Notes under the pieces: model-generated
Seen by the model: the letters and a program-made list of their open reading frames with translations, nothing else
Databases searched by the model: none
Told to the model about the DNA's origin: nothing
Assembly: GCA_947628505.1 (NCBI GenBank)
Contig: CANRAD010000005.1
Span: 30,831 to 94,830 of the forward strand
Origin: an uncultured Clostridia bacterium
GTDB taxonomy: Bacteria; Bacillota; Clostridia; Christensenellales; Borkfalkiaceae
DNA length: 64,000 nucleotides
Reading direction: 5' to 3'
Position numbers and translations under genes: made by a program
In this document: in pieces, positions 31,090 to 41,399 of the stretch
Layout: each line of letters opens with the position of its first letter
Position numbering within the stretch: position 1 is the first letter of the stretch

Positions 31090-31803
31090 TTATTTTACGG
31101 TTTTAAATGCGTGAAACAGCGCAAGATTTATTGCGGTTTCGGTTATGGTTGTTCTGTCGCCTTGAAGATTATATTTAAATACGTTTATGTTGTCCGACGT
31201 CCCGGCGCCGATATACAAAAGCCCGACCGGCTTTAAAGTTCCGTCCGAATCCGGGCCGGCTATCCCCGTCGTCGATATCGCCACGTCGCAGTTTCCGGTA
31301 TCCAACAGCCCTTCAACCATTTGATACGCGACCTCGGGAGAGACGGCTCCGTATTTGCTCAAAGTTTCTTCCCTGACGTTCAGCCTTTGAATTTTCGATT
31401 TGTTTGAGTACGTGTTAAGCCCCTCGAAATAGACTTCGCTTATGCCGGGAATTTCAACAAGTCTTTTGCCTACTCCGCCGCCCGTAAACGATTCCGCAAC
31501 GCTTATCTTCATGCGCCTCAATTTCAAAAGCTGGAAAAGCCTTTCCGCAAGCGGATAATTATCGAGCGCGTAAACGTATTCGTTAAGTTCGCCGAGAATT
31601 TCTCTCATGATTTCGTCGTGCAAAACTTTGGGCGCGCTTTCGGGATATCTTATTTCAATAGTGCAATCGGCATATTCGCCGTAAACGTAAAAAACAAAAT
31701 CGGGACAAACCTTTTTCGCACGCTCGACGGCGCGATTGACTGTTTCCGGAGGCGCCGCCACCGCTTTTATATACGACACGGTCAACTTGCTTTCTTCGCT
31801 CAT
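31090..31803 (-). CDS. cinA: CinA-type C-terminal domain protein (predicted NMN amidohydrolase), lacking the N-terminal MoCF domain
   Basis: KISVAESFTGGGVGKRLVEIPG, VAISTTGIAGPDSDG; only 237 aa. Confidence 0.88.
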   Translation of the reverse strand: MSEESKLTVSYIKAVAAPPETVNRAVERAKKVCPDFVFYVYGEYADCTIEIRYPESAPKVLHDEIMREILGELNEYVYALDNYPLAERLFQLLKLRRMKISVAESFTGGGVGKRLVEIPGISEVYFEGLNTYSNKSKIQRLNVREETLSKYGAVSPEVAYQMVEGLLDTGNCDVAISTTGIAGPDSDGTLKPVGLLYIGAGTSDNINVFKYNLQGDRTTITETAINLALFHAFKTVK

Positions 31804-32459
31804 TTCTTCAACACTTCCGAATTTTTAACGAGATAATTAACGCCTGAGATAATCGTAAGCAATACCGAAAGCACAAAGAACGACAAGCCGATATAATAGA
31901 CGATAAGTCCGGAAATATGGCAAGTCAACTCCATAATACCGGCGCCTATGAGCAAAATTACAATCGATACGTCCTGAGCTACGGTTTTATACTTACCGAA
32001 AATATCGGCGGCGATAACCGTCCCCGCACTTGCGGCGACCATACGGAATCCGCTGACTATTATTTCACGGGCCAAAATTATTGCAATGCCGCAGCCGCTG
32101 ACAATTCTTGCCCAAGGCCCCAAACCGACCGCAAAAAACGACGGAATCGACAGCATGGCCACAAGCGCCGATAATACAAGCACTTTATCCGCAATGGGAT
32201 CCAGAAACTTACCGAGATTGGTAACAAGTCCGTACTTCCTTGCTATTTTGCCGTCTAAAAGGTCTGTCAAACTTGCTATAGCGAACACCGCAAGCGCAAC
32301 AAAATAGTGCCCGGCAAAATGCAAATAGAAAAACAGCAAAAATATCGGTATCATAACCATTCTGCTGATCGTAAGTTTGTTCGGAAGATTCATTACACCC
32401 TTGCCTGCGGCAAATTTATAGGCTCGGCTCTCCTTATCTATATTTTTGTCTTCACTCAT
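31800..32459 (-). CDS. pgsA: CDP-diacylglycerol-glycerol-3-phosphate 3-phosphatidyltransferase
   Basis: CDP-alcohol phosphatidyltransferase motif DLLDGKIARKYGLVTNLGKFLDPIADK; multiple TM segments. Confidence 0.96.
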   Translation of the reverse strand: MSEDKNIDKESRAYKFAAGKGVMNLPNKLTISRMVMIPIFLLFFYLHFAGHYFVALAVFAIASLTDLLDGKIARKYGLVTNLGKFLDPIADKVLVLSALVAMLSIPSFFAVGLGPWARIVSGCGIAIILAREIIVSGFRMVAASAGTVIAADIFGKYKTVAQDVSIVILLIGAGIMELTCHISGLIVYYIGLSFFVLSVLLTIISGVNYLVKNSEVLKK

Positions 32460-33790
32460 ACCTCATAATCCTCCGTATGGCCGTATAAGTCATAACTGTC
32501 CGCCGCCGTTATAAGTACTTCGTAATATTTGCCCTGCATAGCGTTCGTAGCGTTGAAATAAACTTTGCCGTCTATATCCGGAGCCTGAAAATACGCTCTG
32601 CCGACAAAACAACTCTTGTCATAATCAATGCCGTCGCAAATAACCTGCAACTTACTGCCGACGAGCGCATTCAATTTATTACGTGATATCGCCTGCTGTT
32701 CACCGTAAAGTTTTTTGACTCTTTTTTTCTTTTCGGCATAGCCGATTTGTCCTTTCAGTGAATAAGCCGGCGTGTCCGGTTCGCGCGAATACGCAAAAAA
32801 GCCGCAATTATCGAGGCGCGCTTCCCTTAAAAATTCGCATAAGTTTTGACACTCCGCCTCGGTTTCGGTGGGAAATCCGGATATAAAAGTCGAACGCAAA
32901 GCAATTCCGGGTATTTCCGACTTGAGCTTTTTTATAAGTTCGAGATAGCTCGTCCTCGTGCCCTTTCGGTTCATTAGCTTCAATATTCTGTCTTCGCTGT
33001 GCTGAAAAGGTATATCGAGATACTTTATAATTTTAGGATTGTCCCTTATTTCGGAAATCAAAGCGTCGTCAATCATTTCCGGATAACAGTATAATAATCT
33101 TACGCTATTAATGTTGACAAGCGCTGTCAACTTTTTTAAAATTTCCGTTAATTTTTTTTGTCCGTAAAGATCAATGCCGTATCTTGTCGTATCCTGCGCG
33201 ACAAGAATAAGTTCGGATATATCGCCGAGATTTGAAGCCTCTTCGATAATATCGTCTATCGGATAACTTCTGTATGCGCCTCTGATTTTCGGAATGAGGC
33301 AATATGTGCACTTGTTGTTACAGCCGTCCGCAATTTTCAAATATGCATAATGACACGGCGTGGTAACGGTTCTGTCCGTATAACAAACGCCTTCGCCCTT
33401 GCCGACATAATCGACGCGTTCGCCGCAATAAGCTCTCTTTAAAGCGGCAAAAAAGCAATCGTAATCTTCCGTTCCGAGCAAAACGTCCGCCTCGGTAAGT
33501 TGAGGGAAAACCTCGCCGTGATATTTTTGGGGGAGACAGCCTGTTACCACTATTTTTTCGAGATTTTCGCTTTTATACGCCGAACATTCGAGCACTGTTT
33601 CTATTGCTTCTTTGCGCGCTTCGTTCAAAAACGCGCATGTGTTTATAATAATTATCTGCGCTTCGGAAACTTCGTCGGTTATTTCGCAACCTTTGCCGCG
33701 TATTATCGACAAAAGTTTCTCGGAATCAACTCTGTTTTTATCACAGCCAAGAGAAATCACGCCGTACTTCTTGCCGTATAAATCAGTCAT
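32456..33790 (-). CDS. rimO: Ribosomal protein S12 methylthiotransferase RimO
   Basis: VISLGCDKNRVDSE, radical SAM CNNKCTYCLIPKIRGAYRS, TRAM domain; start uncertain (ORF to 33811). Confidence 0.95.
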   Translation of the reverse strand: MTDLYGKKYGVISLGCDKNRVDSEKLLSIIRGKGCEITDEVSEAQIIIINTCAFLNEARKEAIETVLECSAYKSENLEKIVVTGCLPQKYHGEVFPQLTEADVLLGTEDYDCFFAALKRAYCGERVDYVGKGEGVCYTDRTVTTPCHYAYLKIADGCNNKCTYCLIPKIRGAYRSYPIDDIIEEASNLGDISELILVAQDTTRYGIDLYGQKKLTEILKKLTALVNINSVRLLYCYPEMIDDALISEIRDNPKIIKYLDIPFQHSEDRILKLMNRKGTRTSYLELIKKLKSEIPGIALRSTFISGFPTETEAECQNLCEFLREARLDNCGFFAYSREPDTPAYSLKGQIGYAEKKKRVKKLYGEQQAISRNKLNALVGSKLQVICDGIDYDKSCFVGRAYFQAPDIDGKVYFNATNAMQGKYYEVLITAADSYDLYGHTEDYEV

Positions 33791-36700
33791 CGGCATCTCC
33801 GTAATCGACATCTTTGTATATTTTTATAAATTCCTCTTTCGACAGCAAAACTTTTCTCGGTTTCGAACCCTCGGACGGAGTGATATAATTCATGTGTTCC
33901 ATCCAATCGATAATTTTGCATGCTTTTATATAGCCAACCGGGAATCTGCGCTGAACCATCGAAACAGACGCCTGATTAGACATTATGCAGTATTTCAAAG
34001 CCTTGACAAAAGTTTCGTCAATCTTCGAATCTCCGCCGTCGTCTGAAGAATCGCCGCCGACATTCGACGGAGCTTCTTCCTGCTCGACTTTGTTGATGAA
34101 ATCGGTTACGTCCTGGTCGAAGTAAGTTTCGTTGTTGGCCTTTATGAAGTCAGTAACGTTCTGCACTTCGTGCGTATCGATAAAACAGCCCTGAATACGG
34201 GCAAGATCCGGATTTTCGGCAGAGCGGAAATACATATCGCCTTTGCCGAGGAGTTTCTCGGCTCCGCCGCAATCGAAAATCGTCCTCGAATCGTCAAACG
34301 AACTTACTTTAAATCCTATTCTTGTAGGCAGATTAGACTTGATAAGACCTGTGATACAATCTACCGACGGGCGTTGCGTTGCGAGAATTAAGTGAATACC
34401 GCAAGCACGGGATTTTTGCGCAAGCCTTATAATACGGCTCTCTATATCCTTTTTGGCTTGAAGCATAAGATCGCCGAATTCGTCGAGAACTATCAGCACT
34501 TTCGGCAACTTTTCCTCTCCTTCCGGGAGATGGGCGTTGTATTCGTCGAGATTTTTCGTCGCCCTGCCGTTGTCGGTCATTTCTTTGAATAGCGCATACC
34601 TGCGCTCCATCTCTTTTATGGCCCAATTGAGCGCCTTGATAACCTTATCAACGTCATACAAAATTTCGTTAATCATAAGGTGCGGCAATTTATTGTACAT
34701 GATAAATTCCGCTTGTTTCGGATCGACGAGAATCAATCTCAACTCTTCGGGACCGTATTTATAGAGAAGGCTTACAAGCAGTGTGCTCAGACATATGCTT
34801 TTACCGCTGCCGGTAGTACCGGCAACCAAAAGATGCGGCATCTTGGTGATATCCGGACAAACGACTTCGCCGTCAACGTTTTTACCCAAGCCGAAAGTAA
34901 GCGAATTGGGTTTGCAATTGATAAACGCAGAACTTGCCAGCAAAGATTTAAGACCTACCACGCTTCTCACTTTGTTGGGTATTTCTATTGAAAGCGCGCC
35001 CTTTGAATAGTTGAGATAGGCATTTACGTTTTCTTTCATGAGCGAAAGAGCGATTTCTTCTTTATAACTCAACGAACGCTTAATAAGGGTTTTATCCTTT
35101 ATGATGACATCGTAGCGCGTAATTGCCGGCCCTATCGTAACGTTCGCAACTTCGCTTTCGATTTTAAATCTCATGAGCGTATCGGTGATAATTCTCTTAT
35201 TTTCTTCGATTTCACCGGTGTTTACGCTTGAATTTTCCGGATAGTCTTCAAGAAGATCGAGCGAAGGATAGACATATTTTTTCCAAACATGCCTGGGCTT
35301 CTCCGCGGGAGTCTCTTTGGCTTGTTCGCTTGCGGGAATTTCCCTCGACGGTATATTTCTACCGCCGGTCGGCATATCCCCGACGGCGTCTCTTCCTCTC
35401 GGAATCTCACGGAATTTGTTTTCCGTTCTCTCAGAGGGAACCGAATTGTCGAACACATCGTCATCGGCGTCGTCATCAAATAAATTCGCTCTACCGCGCT
35501 CGCCTCTTTGGGAACTTTCACGCTCGGTCTGTCTTCCCCCGCGCATTGATTCGCCACCGAAAATCGAATACAAATCGTTTAACGAGGTTTCTTTTTCCGT
35601 CTTTTCGTCGGTATTTGAAAACTCAACTGCGCCCGCCCTTTCAGACATACCGCTACGCTCTGCGGCTTCTTCGCTACGATTGTGCTCCTCCGCAGAAAAA
35701 CCGGGGCGACCTTCCGAACGGCTCTCGGGTTCGCGATAAATTTCCTCTTCGCGGTACGAATAATTGTTTTCCGAACGCTCTTCGCTCGCCGATTGCCCGT
35801 GAACTTCGGGCTGCTGAGGCATATCGGCGGTATCGGGAACGTCCTGATCGTAATCGGAATTGTCCGGAGCGGTATAAGGCGGCTGCTCGATATTTTCGGA
35901 AGGCTTTTCGCCGTAAACATAATTTGACGGCGCTTGCTCCGCGGGTTGATTCAATATTTCGTTCTGATAATTTTGGGTGTAAGTTTGTTGCGGCTCGACG
36001 GGTTTTTTCTCGTTGGTGAAACTGTACATATAGTCGTCGGCATTCGACACCGGATGGTTGAAATAAGAATTTTCGTTGAAAATCATATTTCGCCGATAAC
36101 TTTCCGCCGCAAACTCGTCGTTCTCGAAAAGGATTTTTCTTCCGAGATTTTTTCTGGAAAATCTGTCATCCTCTTCTTCGGCGGAATTCGATTGCTCATC
36201 GCCATCCGCACGCGGCGGCAAATCTTCGGTAGGTTTTTTCGAAGTTTCCCGCGAAAATTGCGCGTTGCGGTTCTCCACTATTTCCTGATCCGCGTTGACA
36301 GTATACATATGGTCCGCGGCCTTGGGACTTTCGCTTGCAGGCTGTTCCGCATATACGACCGCGCTCGCAATATCCTGAACGCCGTCTTCCGATTCGGCGG
36401 CGGGCTCGGATTTTTTGTCGCGTCTGAACACGATAAAAATATAATATCCGCTCAACAAGAGCAACGCCGAAAAAATAACGTAAGCGCCGACAAACGTGGT
36501 AAGTTTTGCAACGGGATATACGATAATCCCCATAACCGCGCCGCCGAACGAATAACCGCTCCAACCGTTTGCGGCGTTGGCATAGCAATCGTAAAGATAT
36601 CCTCCATAGCTATCCAGCGAGTAATTCCGCGTGGTTACCGCGTGAATCAGCATGAAGAAAACGAAAATCGCAAGAGAAACGGCGACTACGGGCTTAATTT

Positions 36701-36950
36701 TCAATTTGATTTTCTTTTCGAAAACAAGCCACTCTCCGAGGTACGCCAAAAGCGCAACGATAATAAACGACGCATAGCCGAAAGCGCCGAACATAAAAGT
36801 GCATATTCCCTTGCTTATATCGGCAAACACATTGCGAGCCAACAGCATTATAAGCGTAAGCGCGCAAAACAAGAGCAAGGTCATGCCCATTGTCTCTCTT
36901 GTAAAAATATAAGAAATCTTTCCTGTTTTATCCCGGTTTTTATTCTTCAC
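33783..36950 (-). CDS. ftsK: DNA translocase FtsK/SpoIIIE
   Basis: 4-5 N-terminal TM segments, long charged linker, motor domain HLLVAGTTGSGKSICLSTLL, C-terminal gamma winged helix SMVQRRFPVGYIKACKIIDWMEHMNYI. Confidence 0.97.
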   Translation of the reverse strand: MKNKNRDKTGKISYIFTRETMGMTLLLFCALTLIMLLARNVFADISKGICTFMFGAFGYASFIIVALLAYLGEWLVFEKKIKLKIKPVVAVSLAIFVFFMLIHAVTTRNYSLDSYGGYLYDCYANAANGWSGYSFGGAVMGIIVYPVAKLTTFVGAYVIFSALLLLSGYYIFIVFRRDKKSEPAAESEDGVQDIASAVVYAEQPASESPKAADHMYTVNADQEIVENRNAQFSRETSKKPTEDLPPRADGDEQSNSAEEEDDRFSRKNLGRKILFENDEFAAESYRRNMIFNENSYFNHPVSNADDYMYSFTNEKKPVEPQQTYTQNYQNEILNQPAEQAPSNYVYGEKPSENIEQPPYTAPDNSDYDQDVPDTADMPQQPEVHGQSASEERSENNYSYREEEIYREPESRSEGRPGFSAEEHNRSEEAAERSGMSERAGAVEFSNTDEKTEKETSLNDLYSIFGGESMRGGRQTERESSQRGERGRANLFDDDADDDVFDNSVPSERTENKFREIPRGRDAVGDMPTGGRNIPSREIPASEQAKETPAEKPRHVWKKYVYPSLDLLEDYPENSSVNTGEIEENKRIITDTLMRFKIESEVANVTIGPAITRYDVIIKDKTLIKRSLSYKEEIALSLMKENVNAYLNYSKGALSIEIPNKVRSVVGLKSLLASSAFINCKPNSLTFGLGKNVDGEVVCPDITKMPHLLVAGTTGSGKSICLSTLLVSLLYKYGPEELRLILVDPKQAEFIMYNKLPHLMINEILYDVDKVIKALNWAIKEMERRYALFKEMTDNGRATKNLDEYNAHLPEGEEKLPKVLIVLDEFGDLMLQAKKDIESRIIRLAQKSRACGIHLILATQRPSVDCITGLIKSNLPTRIGFKVSSFDDSRTIFDCGGAEKLLGKGDMYFRSAENPDLARIQGCFIDTHEVQNVTDFIKANNETYFDQDVTDFINKVEQEEAPSNVGGDSSDDGGDSKIDETFVKALKYCIMSNQASVSMVQRRFPVGYIKACKIIDWMEHMNYITPSEGSKPRKVLLSKEEFIKIYKDVDYGDADD

Positions 36951-37086
36951 GATTTATACCGCCAATCATAAGTTATAATATAAAAATTTTTCAAGTTATA
37001 TTATAGCATTTATATCCGAAAATAACAACAAAATGGCACACATTAAAAAAATTTATATATAAAATATTTATATATAAACGGCAAAA

Positions 37087-37117
37087 TAAAAGCGCCTCGG
37101 CAACTCCGGGACGCTTT
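37087..37117 (-). terminator. Probable terminator downstream of ilvC
   Basis: AAAAGCGcCTCGG...CCGGGaCGCTTTT imperfect hairpin. Confidence 0.6.
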
Positions 37118-37220
37118 TCAATTTGTTTGGATATTCCTTGATAATATATCTTTTGCACTGTTTCATGCAATAAATTCATTCCGAGCAAAACAGCTTAAAA
37201 TTCAATATGCATTTCCGCAA

Positions 37221-38285
<1,065 letters not shown>

Positions 38286-38350
38286 TTATAGTTCTTAGCG
38301 CATTTTAAGTCAAGTATAATTAAATTTTTTTAGAATTTTATATAAAAAAA

Positions 38351-38379
38351 TTGCATAAACGCTATTTAAAGTATATAAT
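38351..38379 (+). promoter_or_regulatory. Candidate sigma-A promoter for DUF815 gene
   Basis: TTGCAT-17 nt-TATAAT. Confidence 0.65.
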
Positions 38380-38409
38380 ATACAAAAAATATTCATTTAC
38401 GGTATATGT

Positions 38410-39567
38410 ATGATAAGCGATTTGAAAACACTGACCATTCTGCGCGGACTGCTTAAAGACGATGTGTTTGCGCGTTTTGCCGAATGTCAATATAACGACG
38501 TCGAAAATTTCTATGCGTTTGTTCACGCATTTTATTCCAGAAAAAATTTCCGCAAAGCGGGATTGAATTTCGGCAAATACGTGGAAAACCTCATTTGTTT
38601 CGATGAAAACATATTTTCCGAAACAATCGCCGAGGGAAAGCGTTCCGATCCAATAATCGAAAAGGCATATAAACGCGACCTTGAGATAATTTACGACGCC
38701 ATCCGTTCAATAGATCCGAAAGGTTTTTATTCGACGGAGATCGATTATGGCGTCGACAATAAATTCGCAGAACTTTACAAAAAATACTCCTCGCAAGGAT
38801 ATGGAAGATATCTTAAAAGTTATGCACTTAAATTCGATAACAATGAGCTTGTCCCGATAGAAAACGCAAAACATATCGAGCTCTCGGAGCTAATAGGTTA
38901 CGAAAGTCAGAAAGCGGAAATAAAAAATAATATCGAAAATTTCCTGAACGGACTACCGTTCTCCGATATGCTTCTCTACGGAGACATGGGAACGGGTAAA
39001 TCATCCACCGTTTTGGCAATGGCATATAAATTTTACGATCGGAAAATCAGATTGATAGAACTGCCCGCCGCAAATATTTCCTCTATTCCCGCCATACGCA
39101 AGATTACCGAGGACGTTCCCATGAAATTTTTGATTTTTATCGACGACATTGCGCTTGAAACGGCAGACAACGCCCTCGCGTCTTTAAAGACAAACATCGA
39201 AGGCACGGCCGCGTATTCGCCAAACACCATGATAATCGCCACGTCCAACAGAAGGCATATCGTAAAAGAGAGTTTTGCCGAACGTGAAAACGCCGTTCAC
39301 GAGAACGACGTTATACAGGAAAACCTTTCGCTTTCCGACAGATTCGGAATTACAATATTTTTTCACCCTACGGATAAAAGCGAATATCTTTCCATAGTCA
39401 AGCAATTAGCCGAAAACATGAATTTGAAAACTCCAACGTACGAGTTATGCGATAAAGCCGAAAAATGGGCTATCGAAAAGGGCGGACGCTCCCCGAGAAG
39501 AGCAAAACAGTTTATAGACGTTATGATTGCGTCCGAAATCAACGAATCCCGGAAAAATTCTCAATGA
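38410..39567 (+). CDS. DUF815 family ATP-binding (AAA-like) protein
   Basis: LLYGDMGTGKSSTVLAM Walker A, FLIFIDDIALE Walker B, IIATSNRRHIVKE. Confidence 0.88.
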   Translation: MISDLKTLTILRGLLKDDVFARFAECQYNDVENFYAFVHAFYSRKNFRKAGLNFGKYVENLICFDENIFSETIAEGKRSDPIIEKAYKRDLEIIYDAIRSIDPKGFYSTEIDYGVDNKFAELYKKYSSQGYGRYLKSYALKFDNNELVPIENAKHIELSELIGYESQKAEIKNNIENFLNGLPFSDMLLYGDMGTGKSSTVLAMAYKFYDRKIRLIELPAANISSIPAIRKITEDVPMKFLIFIDDIALETADNALASLKTNIEGTAAYSPNTMIIATSNRRHIVKESFAERENAVHENDVIQENLSLSDRFGITIFFHPTDKSEYLSIVKQLAENMNLKTPTYELCDKAEKWAIEKGGRSPRRAKQFIDVMIASEINESRKNSQ

Positions 39568-40873
39568 GCTTTTTGGAGATATCGTATATATCTCCGGCGC
39601 CCAAAAACAAAATCAAATCTTCTTCACCCGCTTCTCCTATGAAATCCAATATATCCCGCACGTCGTCGCCGTAGCGGGATTTTTTCAGTTTTTGCGCAAG
39701 CGTTAACGCGCTACCGCCGTCGTCATAATACTCCCTTGCGGCAAATGTTCTGTATATAAGAAGATTATTCATCGGCGCAAGCACGCGTATGAACTGTTTC
39801 ATCAGATTTTTCGTTCGGGAATACGTGTGCGGTTGAAATACGATAAAAAGTTTTTTGTATGCAAGTCTGCGGGCGGCGCGTACCGTGGCGTGTATTTCGT
39901 CCGGATGATGGGCATAATCCGCAATGCACTCTGCGCCGTTTATTTTGCCGATAAACTCGAACCTGCGCTCCACCCCTTTGAAATCTTCCAATCCTTTTTT
40001 GATATATCTGAAAGGTATTTGCATACTCCTTGCAACGGCAATTGCCGCGAGCGCGTTTAAAATGTTATGCTTGCCGTATACTTGCAATTCTACCGTTCCG
40101 AGCTCGTGCGCTCCTTCATATGCAGAAAAAGAATATCGTCCGTTCTTATCCGAAATACATTTGGCGTGGTAATCCGCATTCTTGTCAAAACCGAAAGTCA
40201 ATCCGTATGCAGGCAAATCCCCGTATAGAGATATATTGATATCCGAAGAATCGGCAAATTGCAAATAGCATTTTTTTAAGTTTTCCTCACTGCCGTAACA
40301 TTCCATATGATCGGGACGGCTATTCAAAATAACCGCAATATCCGGCTGCAACAGCAAGAAGTTCTTTTTATATTCGCATGCTTCGGTAATTAAAAATTCT
40401 CCTCCGCAAAAATAGCTATTCGAAAACTTTTTATCTTTCCCTCCGATATGCGCAAAAAAGCCCTTTCCGGCCGCAGAGAAAATATGCGTAATCATAGCCG
40501 TGCAGGTGGTTTTTCCGTGGCAACCGGATACGGCTATTACTTTATCGAAATTTTTACTTACCTCATAGAGAAACTGTCCTCTCGACAAAACGCACTTACC
40601 CAATCTCCTTGCTTCCGTAAGTTGTATATCGTCCTCACGTATTGCGTCGGTATATACAACTATATCGTAGTTTGCGATAATTTCCTTTTGCTCGTTTGAC
40701 GATACGATTATGCCCAACTCTTTGAGTTCTTCAACATATTCTCCCCACGCCATATCGCTTCCGGCAACCGTTTTGCCGATAGCTTTCAGATATTTTGCAA
40801 GCGAGCTCATACTAACTCCGCCGATGCCGATAAGATAAAAACTGTCGTAAATAGTCAATATATTGTTTTGCAT
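39539..40873 (-). CDS. murC: UDP-N-acetylmuramate-L-alanine ligase
   Basis: FYLIGIGGVSMSSLAKYL, SGCHGKTTCTAM, DYAHHPDEIHATV; start set at MQNNILT (ORF extends to 40939). Confidence 0.95.
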   Translation of the reverse strand: MQNNILTIYDSFYLIGIGGVSMSSLAKYLKAIGKTVAGSDMAWGEYVEELKELGIIVSSNEQKEIIANYDIVVYTDAIREDDIQLTEARRLGKCVLSRGQFLYEVSKNFDKVIAVSGCHGKTTCTAMITHIFSAAGKGFFAHIGGKDKKFSNSYFCGGEFLITEACEYKKNFLLLQPDIAVILNSRPDHMECYGSEENLKKCYLQFADSSDINISLYGDLPAYGLTFGFDKNADYHAKCISDKNGRYSFSAYEGAHELGTVELQVYGKHNILNALAAIAVARSMQIPFRYIKKGLEDFKGVERRFEFIGKINGAECIADYAHHPDEIHATVRAARRLAYKKLFIVFQPHTYSRTKNLMKQFIRVLAPMNNLLIYRTFAAREYYDDGGSALTLAQKLKKSRYGDDVRDILDFIGEAGEEDLILFLGAGDIYDISKKLIENFSGIR

Positions 40874-40957
40874 AATAAATTTTATTAAAAACAAGCAAAA
40901 AATAGCACGAAAATTAAATATTTTTGTAAAAACGGGCAAAATTTTTATAATAAAGTA

Positions 40958-40986
40958 TTGAAAATAATTTTCTTTTATTGTACAAT
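40958..40986 (+). promoter_or_regulatory. Sigma-A promoter of spoVG
   Basis: TTGAAA (40958..40963)-17 nt-TACAAT (40981..40986). Confidence 0.7.
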
Positions 40987-41021
40987 GTATACAATGAAAG
41001 TATTATCTGGTAGGTGGTTTT

Positions 41022-41285
41022 ATGAAAATCTCAGATGTACGAATCAGATTAGTTAACAAGGAGGACAATAAACTTAGAGCGGTGGCGTCTGTCACTATTG
41101 ACGATTGTTTTGTTGTGCACGATATTAAAGTGATAGAATCTGCCGAAGGTGCGTTTATTGCGATGCCCAGCAGAAAAACTAATGATGGCGAATATAAGGA
41201 TATTGCGCATCCGCTGAACACCGAGACCCGAGAAATTTTAAAAAATGCAATCCTTACGGCTTACTACGATGAACTTAAAAAATAA
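41022..41285 (+). CDS. spoVG: Septation/regulatory protein SpoVG
   Basis: [11 protein letters not shown]...[22 protein letters not shown]...[22 protein letters not shown]. Confidence 0.97.
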   Translation: MKISDVRIRLVNKEDNKLRAVASVTIDDCFVVHDIKVIESAEGAFIAMPSRKTNDGEYKDIAHPLNTETREILKNAILTAYYDELKK

Positions 41286-41330
41286 GTCATTTTAGATTTT
41301 CCGTCAGTTAAATAATACTGAATACGTAAA

Positions 41331-41363
41331 AGAAATCCCGCGCTCCAAGAACGCGGGATTTCT
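41331..41363. terminator. Bidirectional terminator between spoVG and ftsZ
   Basis: AGAAATCCCGCG-CTCCAAGAA-CGCGGGATTTCT. Confidence 0.85.
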
Positions 41364-41399
41364 TATTTTGTTTTATATCTTGTTTAAATCAAACCACAG

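Noticed and set aside
31090-31803. Short CinA as a pseudogene fragment
   Set aside because: The retained domain is intact with active-site motifs and tightly packed between recA and pgsA; stand-alone CinA C-terminal proteins are well known.
35934-36971. 345-aa plus-strand ORF
   Set aside because: Antisense to the ftsK N-terminus and linker; composition artefact of the repetitive linker.
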